A DNA stretch of 64,000 nucleotides, from positions 1-64,000 of the forward strand of contig JAJEDI010000047.1 in NCBI GenBank assembly GCA_022821585.1, written 5' to 3'. The notes under the pieces are model-generated. The model saw only the letters and a program-made list of their open reading frames with translations, made no database searches and was not told where the DNA came from. Positions 24,606-34,743 of the stretch are shown here, one piece after another. The stretch's first letter is position 1; each line of letters starts with the position of its first letter. This stretch comes from Caldilineaceae bacterium. GTDB taxonomy: Bacteria > Chloroflexota > Anaerolineae > Caldilineales > Caldilineaceae. Made by a program: the position numbers and the translations under genes.

Positions 24606-26741
24606 GTGAAAAGTAGCACACTCCTTGCAGTTGCCCTGCTCATCCTCTCCTTTGCCGGGGCCTGTGCACCGGGCGAGGATCCTCTTCAGACAGGCTCCGC
24701 GTCCCCTGTTGAATCACTTCCTGCTGCGACTGCAACGCCGGCGCCGATCCGTGAAAACATCGCGATGCAGGGGACCGCAAACGCCTTTGAGAGGAGTGGC
24801 TTTGCACAGCTGGCGATCGATGGAGATCTGGAATCGATCTGGAATTCGAATCAACTGGCGCCCCAGTGGTTTTCAATAGAATTCGACAGTTTCTACCTCG
24901 TTGACAGAATCGAGCTGGTAGTGACGCAGTTGCCCGCCGGCCCAACAACGCATGAGATCTGGTTAGGGGGCGGTTCGGACACGCGCATTCTCCAGGATAG
25001 GCTCATCGACGTACATACTGAGGATGGCCAGACATTGGAAATCACTGTCGAGCCTCCGCGCAGGATGAATGAAGTCCTGATCGTAACTCTTGATAGTCCC
25101 AGTTGGGTCGGGTGGCGGGAGGTCAAAGTGTTCGGATGGCCGTCTACCGACCCGGTGGAGGTGAAGGGGAGGGAGACGGAGTCAGGCGGGGCCGATCGTC
25201 CGGCGGCTGAACCGTCTGCGCCGCTGGCGACCAATGTAGCGACAGTAGGGTCCGCGTTTGCTTCGGCAGGGGAGGAGTCGGCCGGCCTGGCAAATGACGG
25301 CGATCCGGATACGTATTGGACTACGCAGTTCCCGTCCCCGCAGTGGTACTCAGTCTCCTTTGACGAGCTATACCTTGTCGACAAACTGGAGCTGGAGATT
25401 GCTCAGGCGCAGGCCGGTCCATCTACGCACGAGATCTGGCTAGGTAACGGCTCCAGCACGCGGACGCTGTACAGAAGATTTGACAATCTACACACTGAAG
25501 ACGGTCATGTGCTGGAGATTCCTATCGTTCCACCACGCAGCATCAGCGAGGTGCAGGTCCTGACGCTTGACGGTTCGGACTGGGAGGGCTGGCGCGAGGT
25601 AAGGGTGTATGGCTCACGTTTCGAAGACCCTGTCGGAGATGCAGAACTTCCGCAGTTCAGTTTGGACAAGTTCGCAGAAGGACTTTCGTTGCCTGTACAG
25701 GTCACACACGCCGGCGACGGGTCAGGGCGCCTGTTCGTAGTCGAGCAAGAAGGACGGATTCGAATTGTCAGAAACGGCGTAGTCGACGAGACACCTTTTC
25801 TTGACATTGCAGGCCGGGTAGGGTGTTGTGGAGAGCGGGGATTGCTCAATGTAGCCTTTCCACCAGCCTATGCCGACAAGCAGTATTTCTATGTAAACTA
25901 TACGGACAGAGCCGGGGACACTGTCATTAGCCGTTTCACTTCGGCGGCGAATCCTGATCTGGCCGATTCTGAGAGCGAAGAGGTCGTGCTGCTGATCGCC
26001 CAGCCTTACCATGTCCACAACGGCGGCCGCATCGTCTTTGGTCCTACAGACGGATATCTGTACGTTGGCAGCGGCGACGGCGGCCACTCCACCTTTAAGG
26101 ATGTCGAGAATCGCGCCCAGGACCCGCGCACGCTGTTGGGCAAAATTTTGCGCATCGACGTGGAGTCGGACAGCAAACCATACGGCATTCCGGCAGACAA
26201 CCCATTTGTCCAGGTCGACGGTTTTCGCGATGAGATTTGGGCCCTGGGACTGCGCAATCCGTGGGGATTCGCCTTCGACGAGGCGACCGGCGATCTCTAC
26301 ATACCCGATGCAGGCCACATAAAGCACGAAGAGGTAAACTTTCAGCCCGCAGGAAGCCGCGGCGGCGAAAACTACGGTTGGGATGTAAAGGAAGGCAGCA
26401 GATGTTTCGAGTCTGTGTCGTGCAGCGCGCAGGGCTTGATTTCGCCGGTGGTTGAGTACGACCACGTGTACTCTTGCGCGATCGTAGGAGGCGCCGTCTA
26501 TCGGGGTGACAGCTTTCCCGAATTGGATGGTGTTTTCTTCTACGGTGACTTCTGCAGCGGAAGAGTCTGGGGACTGAAGCGGTCGGAGGCCCCCTCGACC
26601 GAAAGCATCTACGACGGCTGGCTGAGCACACTGCCGGTAAACGCCAAGGTCCCTGTCAGCGGCGTGGGCGCAGATGAAGAAGGAAACTTATACGTCACCG
26701 GTTATCAGGACGGCGCACTGTACAAGATTATTGGCAAGTAG
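24606..26741 (+). CDS. Lipoprotein: two F5/8C-like domains plus PQQ-type sugar dehydrogenase domain
   Basis: A 711-residue lipoprotein. The signal peptide has a lipobox FAGAC with the lipidated Cys at residue 20. Two tandem repeats of about 140 residues follow, each starting NxAxxGxA and ending GWREVxVxG. They share the THEIWLG, HTEDG and LEI landmarks and resemble discoidin/F5/8C carbohydrate-binding jelly rolls. The C-terminal 370 residues are a glucose/sorbosone dehydrogenase-like beta-propeller (FVVEQEGRIRIV, GERGLLNVAFPP, HNGGRIVFGPTDGYLY, ALGLRNPWGFAFD). Known members oxidise sugars with PQQ in the periplasm or outside the cell. GTG start after TCAGAGG. It splits glcD from glcE. Confidence 0.87.
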   Translation: MKSSTLLAVALLILSFAGACAPGEDPLQTGSASPVESLPAATATPAPIRENIAMQGTANAFERSGFAQLAIDGDLESIWNSNQLAPQWFSIEFDSFYLVDRIELVVTQLPAGPTTHEIWLGGGSDTRILQDRLIDVHTEDGQTLEITVEPPRRMNEVLIVTLDSPSWVGWREVKVFGWPSTDPVEVKGRETESGGADRPAAEPSAPLATNVATVGSAFASAGEESAGLANDGDPDTYWTTQFPSPQWYSVSFDELYLVDKLELEIAQAQAGPSTHEIWLGNGSSTRTLYRRFDNLHTEDGHVLEIPIVPPRSISEVQVLTLDGSDWEGWREVRVYGSRFEDPVGDAELPQFSLDKFAEGLSLPVQVTHAGDGSGRLFVVEQEGRIRIVRNGVVDETPFLDIAGRVGCCGERGLLNVAFPPAYADKQYFYVNYTDRAGDTVISRFTSAANPDLADSESEEVVLLIAQPYHVHNGGRIVFGPTDGYLYVGSGDGGHSTFKDVENRAQDPRTLLGKILRIDVESDSKPYGIPADNPFVQVDGFRDEIWALGLRNPWGFAFDEATGDLYIPDAGHIKHEEVNFQPAGSRGGENYGWDVKEGSRCFESVSCSAQGLISPVVEYDHVYSCAIVGGAVYRGDSFPELDGVFFYGDFCSGRVWGLKRSEAPSTESIYDGWLSTLPVNAKVPVSGVGADEEGNLYVTGYQDGALYKIIGK

Positions 26742-26879
26742 GTGGAGAAGAAAACCGGTCTGGAAACTCCAGTCTTGGTGGCTTCGGGGCGTCCTGATAG
26801 ACTCAATGCCTATAGTTTGAAAGCGTCAGTCGAATCGCCGCAGACGTAGCGGGAGTCTGACCGGCACGAAACTCAGACC

Positions 26880-28052
26880 ATGAACAGCGTTGATGAGATC
26901 CAGGAAGCGATACGTGGGGCGGAGAGTGTGCGCGTCCGAGGGGGCGGGTCCAAGCCTGCTCTATCGTTGCGACACTGCAATGAGGACGTGCAATGGCTGG
27001 ACTTGTCAAGGTTAAGTGGCGTCATCGACTATCAGCCCGACGAATACACCTTTATCGCCCGAGCCGGCACACCAGTCTCAGAGATGTCGACGATGCTGGA
27101 GGAAAAAGGTCAGTACCTGCCTTTCGATCCGCCGCTGTCCGAACGAGGGGCAACGCTGGGTGGAACGGTCGCCGCCGGCCTGAGCGGGGCGGGACGCTAC
27201 CGCTACGGAGGCATTCGCGATTTTCTGATTGGTATTCGCTTTGTCGACGGAAAGGGTCACGAGGTGCGGGGCGGGGGCGCGGTTGTGAAAAACGCGGCCG
27301 GATTCGACTTTCCCAAACTGTTCGTCGGAAGTCTGGGAAGACTCGGAATCCTGACCGAACTGACTTTCAAAGTCTTTCCCCAGCCGCCGGCGTTTGCGAC
27401 AGTGGCAGCGGAATTCGATGGCCTTTCCGAGTTGCTGAGCGCTTTGGATGCGGTAACGAGCAGTGCCATCGATCTGCACGCGGTCGATTTTGCGCCGACA
27501 CAGGAGGGATGGACGCTATGGGTGCGTATAGGGGGTTTGCTGAACGTACTGCAGGATAGGGCTCAGGCATTGCAGGCGATAGTAACTGCGGGCGCCGGGC
27601 TGATGCGCGATAGTAGTTTGCACCATGGCCAAGAGGAAGAGAACTTGTGGCAGACGGCGCGATCGATGGGGTGGCTCGGAGAGGGGATGGGGCTGGTTCG
27701 GGTCCCGTTGACACCGAGACGGATCCCGGCGTTGGAGAATGCGCTCGGCCGCTCCAAGGCGACAACGCGCCGCTATAGCGTCGGCGGGAATCTGCTCTGG
27801 CTCGGCTGGCCGGCGGATACGGCGACGGAGGACAGTGACCAGAGTTCTTTCGGAGACCTCCATAACCTCTTGCTGGAATTGGACTTGCAAGGTGTACAGT
27901 TGTTTGGCCGCGCGCGGCGTGCGTCGACGCAATACGACGGTGACAACACAGACGCCGGGGAAGGTCCTCTGTTGGGCCGGCCATTTCAAAACGCGTTCCT
28001 GCGACGTATCGCGCTGGCCCTGGACCCAGAAGGAAAGTTTGAGAAGTTTTGA
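26880..28052 (+). CDS. glcE: FAD-binding oxidase, glycolate oxidase subunit GlcE type
   Basis: A 390-residue PCMH-type FAD-binding protein. It has VRVRGGGSKPALS, YQPDEYTFIARAGTPVSEM, the GATLGGTVAAGLSGAGRYRYG flavin-binding loop and FPKLFVGSLGRLGILTELTFKVFP. The size and the short C-terminus are those of GlcE, which lacks the full FAD-oxidase C-terminal domain of GlcD and ends in a short substrate-side segment. It forms the glycolate oxidase complex with GlcD and GlcF. The region just upstream has no strong ribosome binding site, so the start is moderately sure. Confidence 0.85.
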   Translation: MNSVDEIQEAIRGAESVRVRGGGSKPALSLRHCNEDVQWLDLSRLSGVIDYQPDEYTFIARAGTPVSEMSTMLEEKGQYLPFDPPLSERGATLGGTVAAGLSGAGRYRYGGIRDFLIGIRFVDGKGHEVRGGGAVVKNAAGFDFPKLFVGSLGRLGILTELTFKVFPQPPAFATVAAEFDGLSELLSALDAVTSSAIDLHAVDFAPTQEGWTLWVRIGGLLNVLQDRAQALQAIVTAGAGLMRDSSLHHGQEEENLWQTARSMGWLGEGMGLVRVPLTPRRIPALENALGRSKATTRRYSVGGNLLWLGWPADTATEDSDQSSFGDLHNLLLELDLQGVQLFGRARRASTQYDGDNTDAGEGPLLGRPFQNAFLRRIALALDPEGKFEKF

Positions 28053-28092
28053 CGCAGGCGAATGGTAACAAAACAGATAGAGGAGCAAGCTG

Positions 28093-29061
28093 ATGAGAGC
28101 GATTCGTGTTCAAGAGGTAGGCGACCCCAATGTGCTGCAGTGCGTAGACGCGCCCACACCGGAGCCAGGCGCGGGGGAAGCGCGAGTAAGGATCGAGGTG
28201 GCCGGCGTAAACTTTATCGACACCTACCACCGCCGGGGTTGGTATCCGCTGCCACTGCCGTTCACGCCCGGCGTTGAAGGCGCGGGGACCGTCGATGCAG
28301 TCGGCGAGGGCGTGAGCGAAGTTTCGGTTGGCGACAGCGTGGCATATGGGATGTCGACCGGCTCTTATGCCGAATACGCGATCGTCCCATCCAAGAATCT
28401 GGTCCATCGCCCAGCTGACGTGGATGCGCAGCATGGGGCGGCGGCGATGATCCAGGGGTTGACCGCCCACTACCTTGCGTGCAGCACCTTTCCGCTAAAG
28501 CCGGGCGATACCTGCCTTGTGCATGCCGCGGCCGGCGGCACAGGGGCTCTGCTGGTGCAGATAGCCAAACTGCGCGGCGCGCGTGTGCTCGGTACGGTTT
28601 CAACCGAGGAGAAGGCGCGCATCGCGGAGGCGGCCGGCGCTGACGCCACGATCCGCTACACAGAAGTGGACTTTGCTGAAGCAGTGCGCGATCTGACCGG
28701 CGGCGAGGGCGTCGAAGTCGTGTACGACTCGGTCGGCATCGCCACCTTTGACAAAAGCCTGGACTGTCTTAAGCCGCGCGGCTATATGGTACTGTTCGGC
28801 CAGGCGAGCGGCGTTGTCCCCTCAATCGACCCGCAGGTCCTCAACCAGAAGGGCTCGCTCTTCCTGACGCGCCCAACGTTGGCCTCCCATATGCTCACGC
28901 GATCGGAGTTGGAGGGACGCGCCAATGACGTTTTCAACTGGATCGCTGAGGGTAAGCTGAAGATCCGCATCGACCGCACTTTCCCGCTCGACGATGCGGA
29001 GGGCGCCCATACCTACTTGGAAGCGCGTCAGACCAAGGGCAAGGTATTATTGACGACATAA
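28093..29061 (+). CDS. Quinone oxidoreductase (zinc-independent MDR family)
   Basis: A 322-residue medium-chain reductase of the NADPH:quinone reductase type. The GroES-like half has [20 protein letters not shown] and [16 protein letters not shown]. The Rossmann half has [21 protein letters not shown] and [20 protein letters not shown]. The zinc-binding cysteines of alcohol dehydrogenases are absent. It would reduce quinones or enones in the cytoplasm. AGAGGAG lies before the ATG. It sits between glcE and glcF, so co-transcription is likely. Confidence 0.9.
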   Translation: MRAIRVQEVGDPNVLQCVDAPTPEPGAGEARVRIEVAGVNFIDTYHRRGWYPLPLPFTPGVEGAGTVDAVGEGVSEVSVGDSVAYGMSTGSYAEYAIVPSKNLVHRPADVDAQHGAAAMIQGLTAHYLACSTFPLKPGDTCLVHAAAGGTGALLVQIAKLRGARVLGTVSTEEKARIAEAAGADATIRYTEVDFAEAVRDLTGGEGVEVVYDSVGIATFDKSLDCLKPRGYMVLFGQASGVVPSIDPQVLNQKGSLFLTRPTLASHMLTRSELEGRANDVFNWIAEGKLKIRIDRTFPLDDAEGAHTYLEARQTKGKVLLTT

Positions 29062-29080
29062 CGCTAGAGGACGCAACCCC

Positions 29081-30337
29081 ATGCGCCACTCAATCCCGGT
29101 AGATTCGCTCGGACCACAAGCCCCGTCGATGGCGGAAGCCGTCGCCAGTTGCGTCCACTGCGGCTTCTGCCTGCCTGCCTGCCCAACCTACCTTGCCTTG
29201 GGAGAGGAGATGGACTCGCCGCGCGGTCGCATCCTACTGATGAAGGGTGCGCTCGAAGGGGAGCTGTCCCAGGAGGAGGTGCTGCCGCATGTGGACCGAT
29301 GTCTGGGCTGCCTGGCTTGCGTCACCGCGTGCCCGTCCGGGGTCGAATACGGTGAACTGCTTACACCATTTCGGGAGATGGCGGAAAAGCAGCGCAGCCG
29401 CACCCGAATGGAGGAGCTTACACGCACCCTAACCAATCAAACGCTCCCCTACCCCGGACGTTTCCGCGCCGCAGCCGCATTAGGACGCTTTTCGAAGGCC
29501 TTCAAGCCGTTCCTGCCCGCCGCCCTGCGCACGATGCTCGATCTGCTGCCCGAACGGCTACCTCCGCGCATCACATTGCCTGAACTGGCCCCGGCCAAGG
29601 GTGAGAGGCGAGCACGGGTTGCGTTCCTGAGCGGCTGCGTCCAGCAGGTACTGACCCCCGGGATCAACCGCGCCACGGTCGAATTGTTGACCAGCAACGG
29701 CGTCGAAGTGGTCATTCCGCCGCGCCAAGGGTGCTGCGGCGCGCTCTCGATGCACACCGGCGCGGCAGACCAGGCACGCGAGCTGGCAAAACGCAACTTT
29801 GACGCCTTCAACTTAGACGGCATCGATGCGGTGGTGACCAACGCGGCGGGTTGCGGATCGGGCATGCACGAGTACCCGCTGCTTTTCGCGGGCGAGGCAG
29901 AAGAACAGGCAGCGAGGGACTTTGCAGGCAAGGTGCAGGATGTCACGGTCTTCCTGGATGCTCTCGGCATTGAGTCGCCGCCGGCATTGCAGGCGCCGAT
30001 GACGGTCGCGTATCACGACGCCTGCCATCTCGCCCACGCCCAGGGCGTGACGGAAGCGCCGCGCCGTTTGTTGGGGGCGGTTCAGAATCTTACGCTGGTT
30101 CCGATACCGGAGGGGGAGATCTGCTGTGGGTCAGCAGGGAGCTATAACATCGAACAGCCGGAGATTGCCGCCCAGCTGGGCCAACGCAAAGCCGAAGCAA
30201 TCCTCAGCACTGGCGCGCAGGCTGTGGTAACCGGAAACATCGGCTGCATGACCCAGATCGACAGCCATTTGCAGCGGCTCGGGAAACCGCTTCCCATACT
30301 CCATACGGTTGAACTTCTTAACGGAACGGAAGAGTGA
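29081..30337 (+). CDS. glcF: Glycolate oxidase iron-sulfur subunit (GlcF type)
   Basis: A 418-residue iron-sulfur protein. Two [4Fe-4S] ferredoxin motifs lie near the N-terminus: C24-x2-C27-x2-C30-x3-C34 ([12 protein letters not shown]) and [14 protein letters not shown]. Two CCG (heterodisulfide reductase-like) domains follow, with GCCGALSMH and the [11 protein letters not shown] motif. GlcF takes electrons from the GlcD/GlcE flavins to the quinone pool. It is 20 nt after the quinone oxidoreductase gene and closes the plus-strand block. The length matches the family. Confidence 0.92.
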   Translation: MRHSIPVDSLGPQAPSMAEAVASCVHCGFCLPACPTYLALGEEMDSPRGRILLMKGALEGELSQEEVLPHVDRCLGCLACVTACPSGVEYGELLTPFREMAEKQRSRTRMEELTRTLTNQTLPYPGRFRAAAALGRFSKAFKPFLPAALRTMLDLLPERLPPRITLPELAPAKGERRARVAFLSGCVQQVLTPGINRATVELLTSNGVEVVIPPRQGCCGALSMHTGAADQARELAKRNFDAFNLDGIDAVVTNAAGCGSGMHEYPLLFAGEAEEQAARDFAGKVQDVTVFLDALGIESPPALQAPMTVAYHDACHLAHAQGVTEAPRRLLGAVQNLTLVPIPEGEICCGSAGSYNIEQPEIAAQLGQRKAEAILSTGAQAVVTGNIGCMTQIDSHLQRLGKPLPILHTVELLNGTEE

Positions 30338-30601
30338 CCAAGAACTGCGAGAGTTCTCCTTCGATCCGCAGAGGGTTGGTTCTTCGCCCACTCCATACCG
30401 GTAAACGGTCTTTTACCAAACGTTAACTGCCTCTTTCAGCCCGTTTAACCCATCTGGCCTAATCTGATTTTCGAATCAGCCAACCTCTCACTTCAGGGCA
30501 CGGATGGCGGTCCGGCTCTGACGCAGGACGTCCTCGCGGAAACCTCCGGAATTCCGGGCTCCGCCAAGTGCGCTTCGAAGCATTTCGGCGACAGCCCAAG
30601 G

Positions 30602-30740
30602 GTGTGGTTCGTTCGGGGGGATGGACCACACCTTCTTCTCTCTTACAGTCGACCGGGAATCCAGAACTGGGTACCGGTTCGGCATGCAGCTGTCTCAGAA
30701 TTTAGTTGGCTGGCCCGCATTCTCGTGTGCCTATTGTGCC
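30602..30740 (-). pseudogene. Decayed duplicate of the aminotransferase 3' end and its downstream flank
   Basis: This stretch aligns with about 33747-33880, the end of the class IV aminotransferase gene and its flank, in the same orientation. The shared blocks are GGATGGACCACACCTTCT (18 identical bases), GTCGACC, GTTCGGC and a CAG...CTCAG block. On the minus strand the copy still reads LRQLHAEPVPSSGFPV, against LSQLYAELTRSSGFPI in the intact gene, but frames are broken. The copies flank the 939-residue membrane-protein gene. The rest of the gap 30338-30601 holds a short GGTAAA/TTTACC hairpin near 30403-30420 and nothing else I can call. Confidence 0.55.
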
Positions 30741-30772
30741 TCGGTCGAACCTGGCAACTCTCACTTTCCGGT

Positions 30773-33592
30773 TCATTCGCCGCTACCCTGAATCCTACGA
30801 GAAAGGGGCAAAGTGGGCCGGTGCTCTAATTGCTGGTCGTCTGAACAGGCATCGCAAGAGTCCTGTAATGCTTTCGAAGGTTGATGTTTCAGCCGTACCA
30901 GAAGTTGACCGTCTTCAAACTGAGAATCCTCTACATCACGCGGTTGAAGAGGCAGCCTTTCTCCCGTAGCAAAGCTATAGAGTCCGATGCGAAATTGATA
31001 GTCTCCCTGGGAAAGACCATCAGGCAACCTCATCTCTCGTCGATCTACGTAGAGCGCATTCTTTTGCCAAAGGTTGGTTGGCAAGAGTCCTCCCAAAGGA
31101 GGGCCGTCGAATTGAGCGACCACTTGGCCTCTATCGTCCAACATATGGATGAATGTGATCCAGTCGTTTGAGACACCGTCTCCGGACTCCCAGAACAAAC
31201 GCAGTGTGAGATGTTCAGAAAGGGCCGACAGGTCGTACCCTTGCAATCGAATGCCGTCTTTGGTCTCGGCCGGTGATTCTGTGGACGCCCTCACACGCTG
31301 AAACCACCCAGGACGAACAGGCGCGACTTCGATGTCGCGCAGGTGCAGGAGACCGCTCTCCGAACCCGGCACTTCTAATCTTCCTTGAGTCGGGGAGGCC
31401 AATCCCGCAGCAAGCGAATATGAAAGCGGCGGAACGTCAAGAGGAACGGGAAGAATCATCGTTTCGACGTAGTACTTCTCAGGATCCCAGATCCTGGTAG
31501 GAATACGGATGGTACCATCGGCGTCGGCGGCCCAAGAGTGCTTAATGGAAGGTGAGTACAGATGAAGCAAGGAGTGTAGATCTTCGTCCAGACTCTGATT
31601 CGCCCGCCAATACAATCGAACGATTATCGAGTCTCCAGGACTGGGTGTGGGGCTGCTAAGCAGCTTCCAGCCGAGGAGGGTCACCTGACCTGTCGAAGTG
31701 CCTCCAAAGACGGTGGGCGCCCCCTGAACGGGAAAAGGCAGATGGTCCGGCGGGGAGTGCCAGATGAATGGGCCTTCAGTGTACCGGTCAACGGCATATC
31801 GCGCCGTGATCACAAGAAGAACCGCTACCGTAAGAGGAATCACTACCCGCGAAAAACTCTTTCCGTCTTCAACTGGTGTCTCTTTCTCTTGGACAGGGAA
31901 GAAACGGTGACGCCGTCGCCCCAGAAGTGCGAAACCCGCTGCAGTTGCGAAAAGCCCAACCACGCTAATGCCTTCGCCCCATCGCTGCGGTGTCGTCCCA
32001 GCCCAGTGAATCTCCAACTGCTCCCCGTGTTCAGGTCTTTTCGAAACCTGAACCCAGCCGGCCGGTCCCTGTTCAAGTGCAGTTCCTTCTCCGGCGGCCC
32101 AACCGGGATGAAAATGCAGCCGAAGTAGTAGAGGGTCGGACTGGGAGGGCAGGTCTGCCACAGCCTTGTGAGGGGAATGCCAGTGTAGTGAAGTCGCTTC
32201 GGGCCCCTCCTTGAGGCCCTTGGCCATTTCCATTTCGGCACCCCGAACCAGAAACTCGCCGGTGCCTACAATGAAGTCCCAGTCAATATCTTGCTCTTGA
32301 CTTGCTGTCGCGTTTTGGCTGGGAATGGCATCCACTGACAAAAAGGAGGTGAACGAGGCAAGATTCGGAAAGAGATATGGAAAGGGAGGCAAAATGGAGC
32401 CAGAGAGCAGGACAAGAGCTGGGATCCAGCGACGCTTGTTCGACCAGACGTCCACAGCAAGCGCGGCGGCGGAAAGCGAGCCTATTGTTGCAAACGGCAG
32501 CAGCCGAAAACGAAACTGCAGAAAGTGCAGCCACGGGAGGGCATCCCAGATTGGCTCAGAAAAGTGCATTGTAAGGGCGAGAAAGAACAATGCTAAGAGG
32601 GAACCAGCCAGCCCCCACAGCCTCTGTTCTCGAGACCTTGCGAAGAACAAACTGATCCCACAGAGTATCAAGGCTAACCACTGGACGACGCCGAAAGTGA
32701 AGGAAGGCGGCATAAGAGGATTACCTGCCCTGCTGTCCAGAAAGGCCGGCTGAAATGATGTGAGCTCGCGCAGACTAAAGAAACCTCCCTTATAGCCGAC
32801 TTTAACCTTAAGGGCATTCTCAAACTGCACGAGAGGCAGGTCGAATAGGGCTGGCAGCCAGAAGGCAGCTGTTACAAGGACAGCCGCCACAGCAGCCGAA
32901 GCACAGAGTACTAGACCCCCGGCACGCCTGTAAACTAGAGCCAGGAATAACCACTGAAGCAGCAGCACGAGGGCTCCCGTAACCGCTGTCAAGTTATGGC
33001 TAAGTACCAGGGTCGATAACGCGAGAACCGCGGCCAACCAGTACCATGAATTTGGCTGGAAGTGAAGAGCAGTTATTGCCCACAGGCAGACCGGTAGCAT
33101 CAGCAGAGCGAACATCTGTGGGTAGTCGCCAAGATAGTAGCATTCTGCAAAGACAAAGTGAGGTTGTGCAAGGAACAGGGACGAACCCACAAGGGCTGCA
33201 GGCCGGCTGAATGCCTTCTGGAGCCAGCCATAAAGACCCAGTCCTGACAGGAAGAAAGCACAAGACATCACTATTTTGTAGGCGGTGTCAAGACGGGTAC
33301 CTAGCCAGTGGAATGCGGCGACCAGCCAGTACAGAGCGGGACTGTAGTGGTGGAAGACAGGTGCGCCCAGACCCTGGTATACATTGTGAGCCCAACGCGG
33401 CCAGAACACGCCTTGCTCAAAGGAATGTTCTACAGCCGCAGCGCGGTGAATGTGAATTCTTAAGTCAGACTGGCCGCCTGGGATTCCCTCTGGATGCCAC
33501 AGAGGGCCGACTAAGAGGAGGGTCAGCAAGAATAAGAATGTGATGACCGCCAGGGTCTGAAACCTCCGCCCTGTAGTGAATACTTTGAGCAT
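30773..33592 (-). CDS. Large polytopic membrane protein (PTPS-related / YfhO-like, GT-C type)
   Basis: A 939-residue membrane protein with about ten hydrophobic helices in residues 15-400 and at least two more near 560 and 600, plus a large soluble C-terminal part. The first loop, GGQSDLRIHIHRAAAVEHSF followed by PRWAHNVYQGLGAPVFHHYSP, is typical of the 6-pyruvoyl-tetrahydropterin synthase-related membrane family, which resembles GT-C glycosyltransferases. The C-terminal half contains two beta-rich regions (ITLL-type GWKLLSSPTPSPGDSI and GIRLQGYDLSAL) seen in related glycosyltransferase-like proteins. A role in cell-surface glycan assembly is inferred. It lies between a gene and its broken 3' copy. 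Confidence 0.78.
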   Translation of the reverse strand: MLKVFTTGRRFQTLAVITFLFLLTLLLVGPLWHPEGIPGGQSDLRIHIHRAAAVEHSFEQGVFWPRWAHNVYQGLGAPVFHHYSPALYWLVAAFHWLGTRLDTAYKIVMSCAFFLSGLGLYGWLQKAFSRPAALVGSSLFLAQPHFVFAECYYLGDYPQMFALLMLPVCLWAITALHFQPNSWYWLAAVLALSTLVLSHNLTAVTGALVLLLQWLFLALVYRRAGGLVLCASAAVAAVLVTAAFWLPALFDLPLVQFENALKVKVGYKGGFFSLRELTSFQPAFLDSRAGNPLMPPSFTFGVVQWLALILCGISLFFARSREQRLWGLAGSLLALFFLALTMHFSEPIWDALPWLHFLQFRFRLLPFATIGSLSAAALAVDVWSNKRRWIPALVLLSGSILPPFPYLFPNLASFTSFLSVDAIPSQNATASQEQDIDWDFIVGTGEFLVRGAEMEMAKGLKEGPEATSLHWHSPHKAVADLPSQSDPLLLRLHFHPGWAAGEGTALEQGPAGWVQVSKRPEHGEQLEIHWAGTTPQRWGEGISVVGLFATAAGFALLGRRRHRFFPVQEKETPVEDGKSFSRVVIPLTVAVLLVITARYAVDRYTEGPFIWHSPPDHLPFPVQGAPTVFGGTSTGQVTLLGWKLLSSPTPSPGDSIIVRLYWRANQSLDEDLHSLLHLYSPSIKHSWAADADGTIRIPTRIWDPEKYYVETMILPVPLDVPPLSYSLAAGLASPTQGRLEVPGSESGLLHLRDIEVAPVRPGWFQRVRASTESPAETKDGIRLQGYDLSALSEHLTLRLFWESGDGVSNDWITFIHMLDDRGQVVAQFDGPPLGGLLPTNLWQKNALYVDRREMRLPDGLSQGDYQFRIGLYSFATGERLPLQPRDVEDSQFEDGQLLVRLKHQPSKALQDSCDACSDDQQLEHRPTLPLSRRIQGSGE

Positions 33593-33785
33593 CTTCTCGT
33601 TTGAGTTTTCGAGCGTCTATGTGTGTAACAGGAGCAGGAATTTGCGGGTTGGTGGACAGGCTGTCAAGTTGCCAGGAGGACCTTCCTGGAAATCTAGACC
33701 GCTGCCGGGCCCTCGATGTTGAACTGATGCGGCTGGGTAACAGTGGGTCCGTACGAGTGGATGGACCACACCTTCTCCTCTTTAC

Positions 33786-34694
33786 CTATCCGTCGACCAG
33801 AATTGGGAAGCCAGAGCTGCGGGTCAGTTCGGCGTACAGTTGACTCAGGCGTTGGGTGACGGGCCCGCCGTCTCCTGTACCGACTGTCCGTCCATCCAAC
33901 TCGATCACCGGCGTCAGCTCGCCCATTGTGCCTGTGCAGAACAGCTCATCTGCCCGATAAAGCTCGGGCAGCGAAATGTCGCGCACTTCCGCGAGAATCC
34001 GATGCGTCTTGCAGAGGTCCAACACTGTGGCACGGGTGATCCCCTCGGGGCAGGCGTGGGTATGGGGTGTTGCTACCACACCGCGTTTGACCAGGAACAG
34101 GTGCGTAGCGTTCGTTTCGGCCACGAAGCCGTTGAGGTCCAGCATCACGGCATCGTCGACTCCTGCTGCGTTGGCCTGGATCTTGGCCAGTATCGAGTTA
34201 AGCATATTGCAGGAGTGGATGTTCTGGTCCAGACAGTCCGGGGGAATGCGGCGGATGCCGGAGGTGATCAGACGGATGCCACCGCGGTCGTAGACCGGCG
34301 GTTTGTGTTCGGCCAGTACGATGAGCGTTGTGCCGCTCGTATTGATGCGGGGATCCATGCCGCTTGTGTACTTGACGCCGCGGGTGAGAGTCAGGCGGAC
34401 GTGGACGTTGTCCTGCATTTCGTTGGCTTGCAGCGTACGCCGCACCTGCTCCACAATCTCCTCTTTCGGGGGGATTCCTTCGTAGGCGAGGGCCTTTGCA
34501 CCGTCCTGCAGGCGGTCGAGATGCTCCTCTAATTTGAAGATACGACCGTCGTAAAGTCGCAAACCCTCCCAGACCGCATCGCCGTTTTGCACGGATGAAT
34601 CGAAGGGGCTGATGCCGGCCTCGTCCCGGTGGACTAGCTGGCCGTTAATGTTGACCAGCAGATGGCGATTGGCTTCGTAGAATCTCTGCAACAT
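33786..34694 (-). CDS. Class IV aminotransferase-like protein (branched-chain type)
   Basis: A 302-residue fold-type IV PLP enzyme homologue. Conserved landmarks are NINGQLVHRDEAGISPFD, GDAVWEGLRLYDGRIF, VRLTLTRGVKYTSGMDP, DLNGFVAETNATHLFLV and TGTMGELTPV. The position of the PLP-anchoring lysine (K-S/T-x-N-Y in IlvE) reads NIHSCNMLNSILA, so His160 stands where Lys is expected. Either catalysis uses another residue or the protein is not a conventional aminotransferase. It follows the sulfotransferase-like gene by about 50 nt on the same strand. In plants the two domains occur fused in one branched-chain-aminotransferase-like protein. Confidence 0.82.
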   Translation of the reverse strand: MLQRFYEANRHLLVNINGQLVHRDEAGISPFDSSVQNGDAVWEGLRLYDGRIFKLEEHLDRLQDGAKALAYEGIPPKEEIVEQVRRTLQANEMQDNVHVRLTLTRGVKYTSGMDPRINTSGTTLIVLAEHKPPVYDRGGIRLITSGIRRIPPDCLDQNIHSCNMLNSILAKIQANAAGVDDAVMLDLNGFVAETNATHLFLVKRGVVATPHTHACPEGITRATVLDLCKTHRILAEVRDISLPELYRADELFCTGTMGELTPVIELDGRTVGTGDGGPVTQRLSQLYAELTRSSGFPILVDG

Positions 34695-34743
34695 GGTTCA
34701 GAACTCCTGGGCTCCACAGCCGGCGCATCAGATCCGCAACTGG

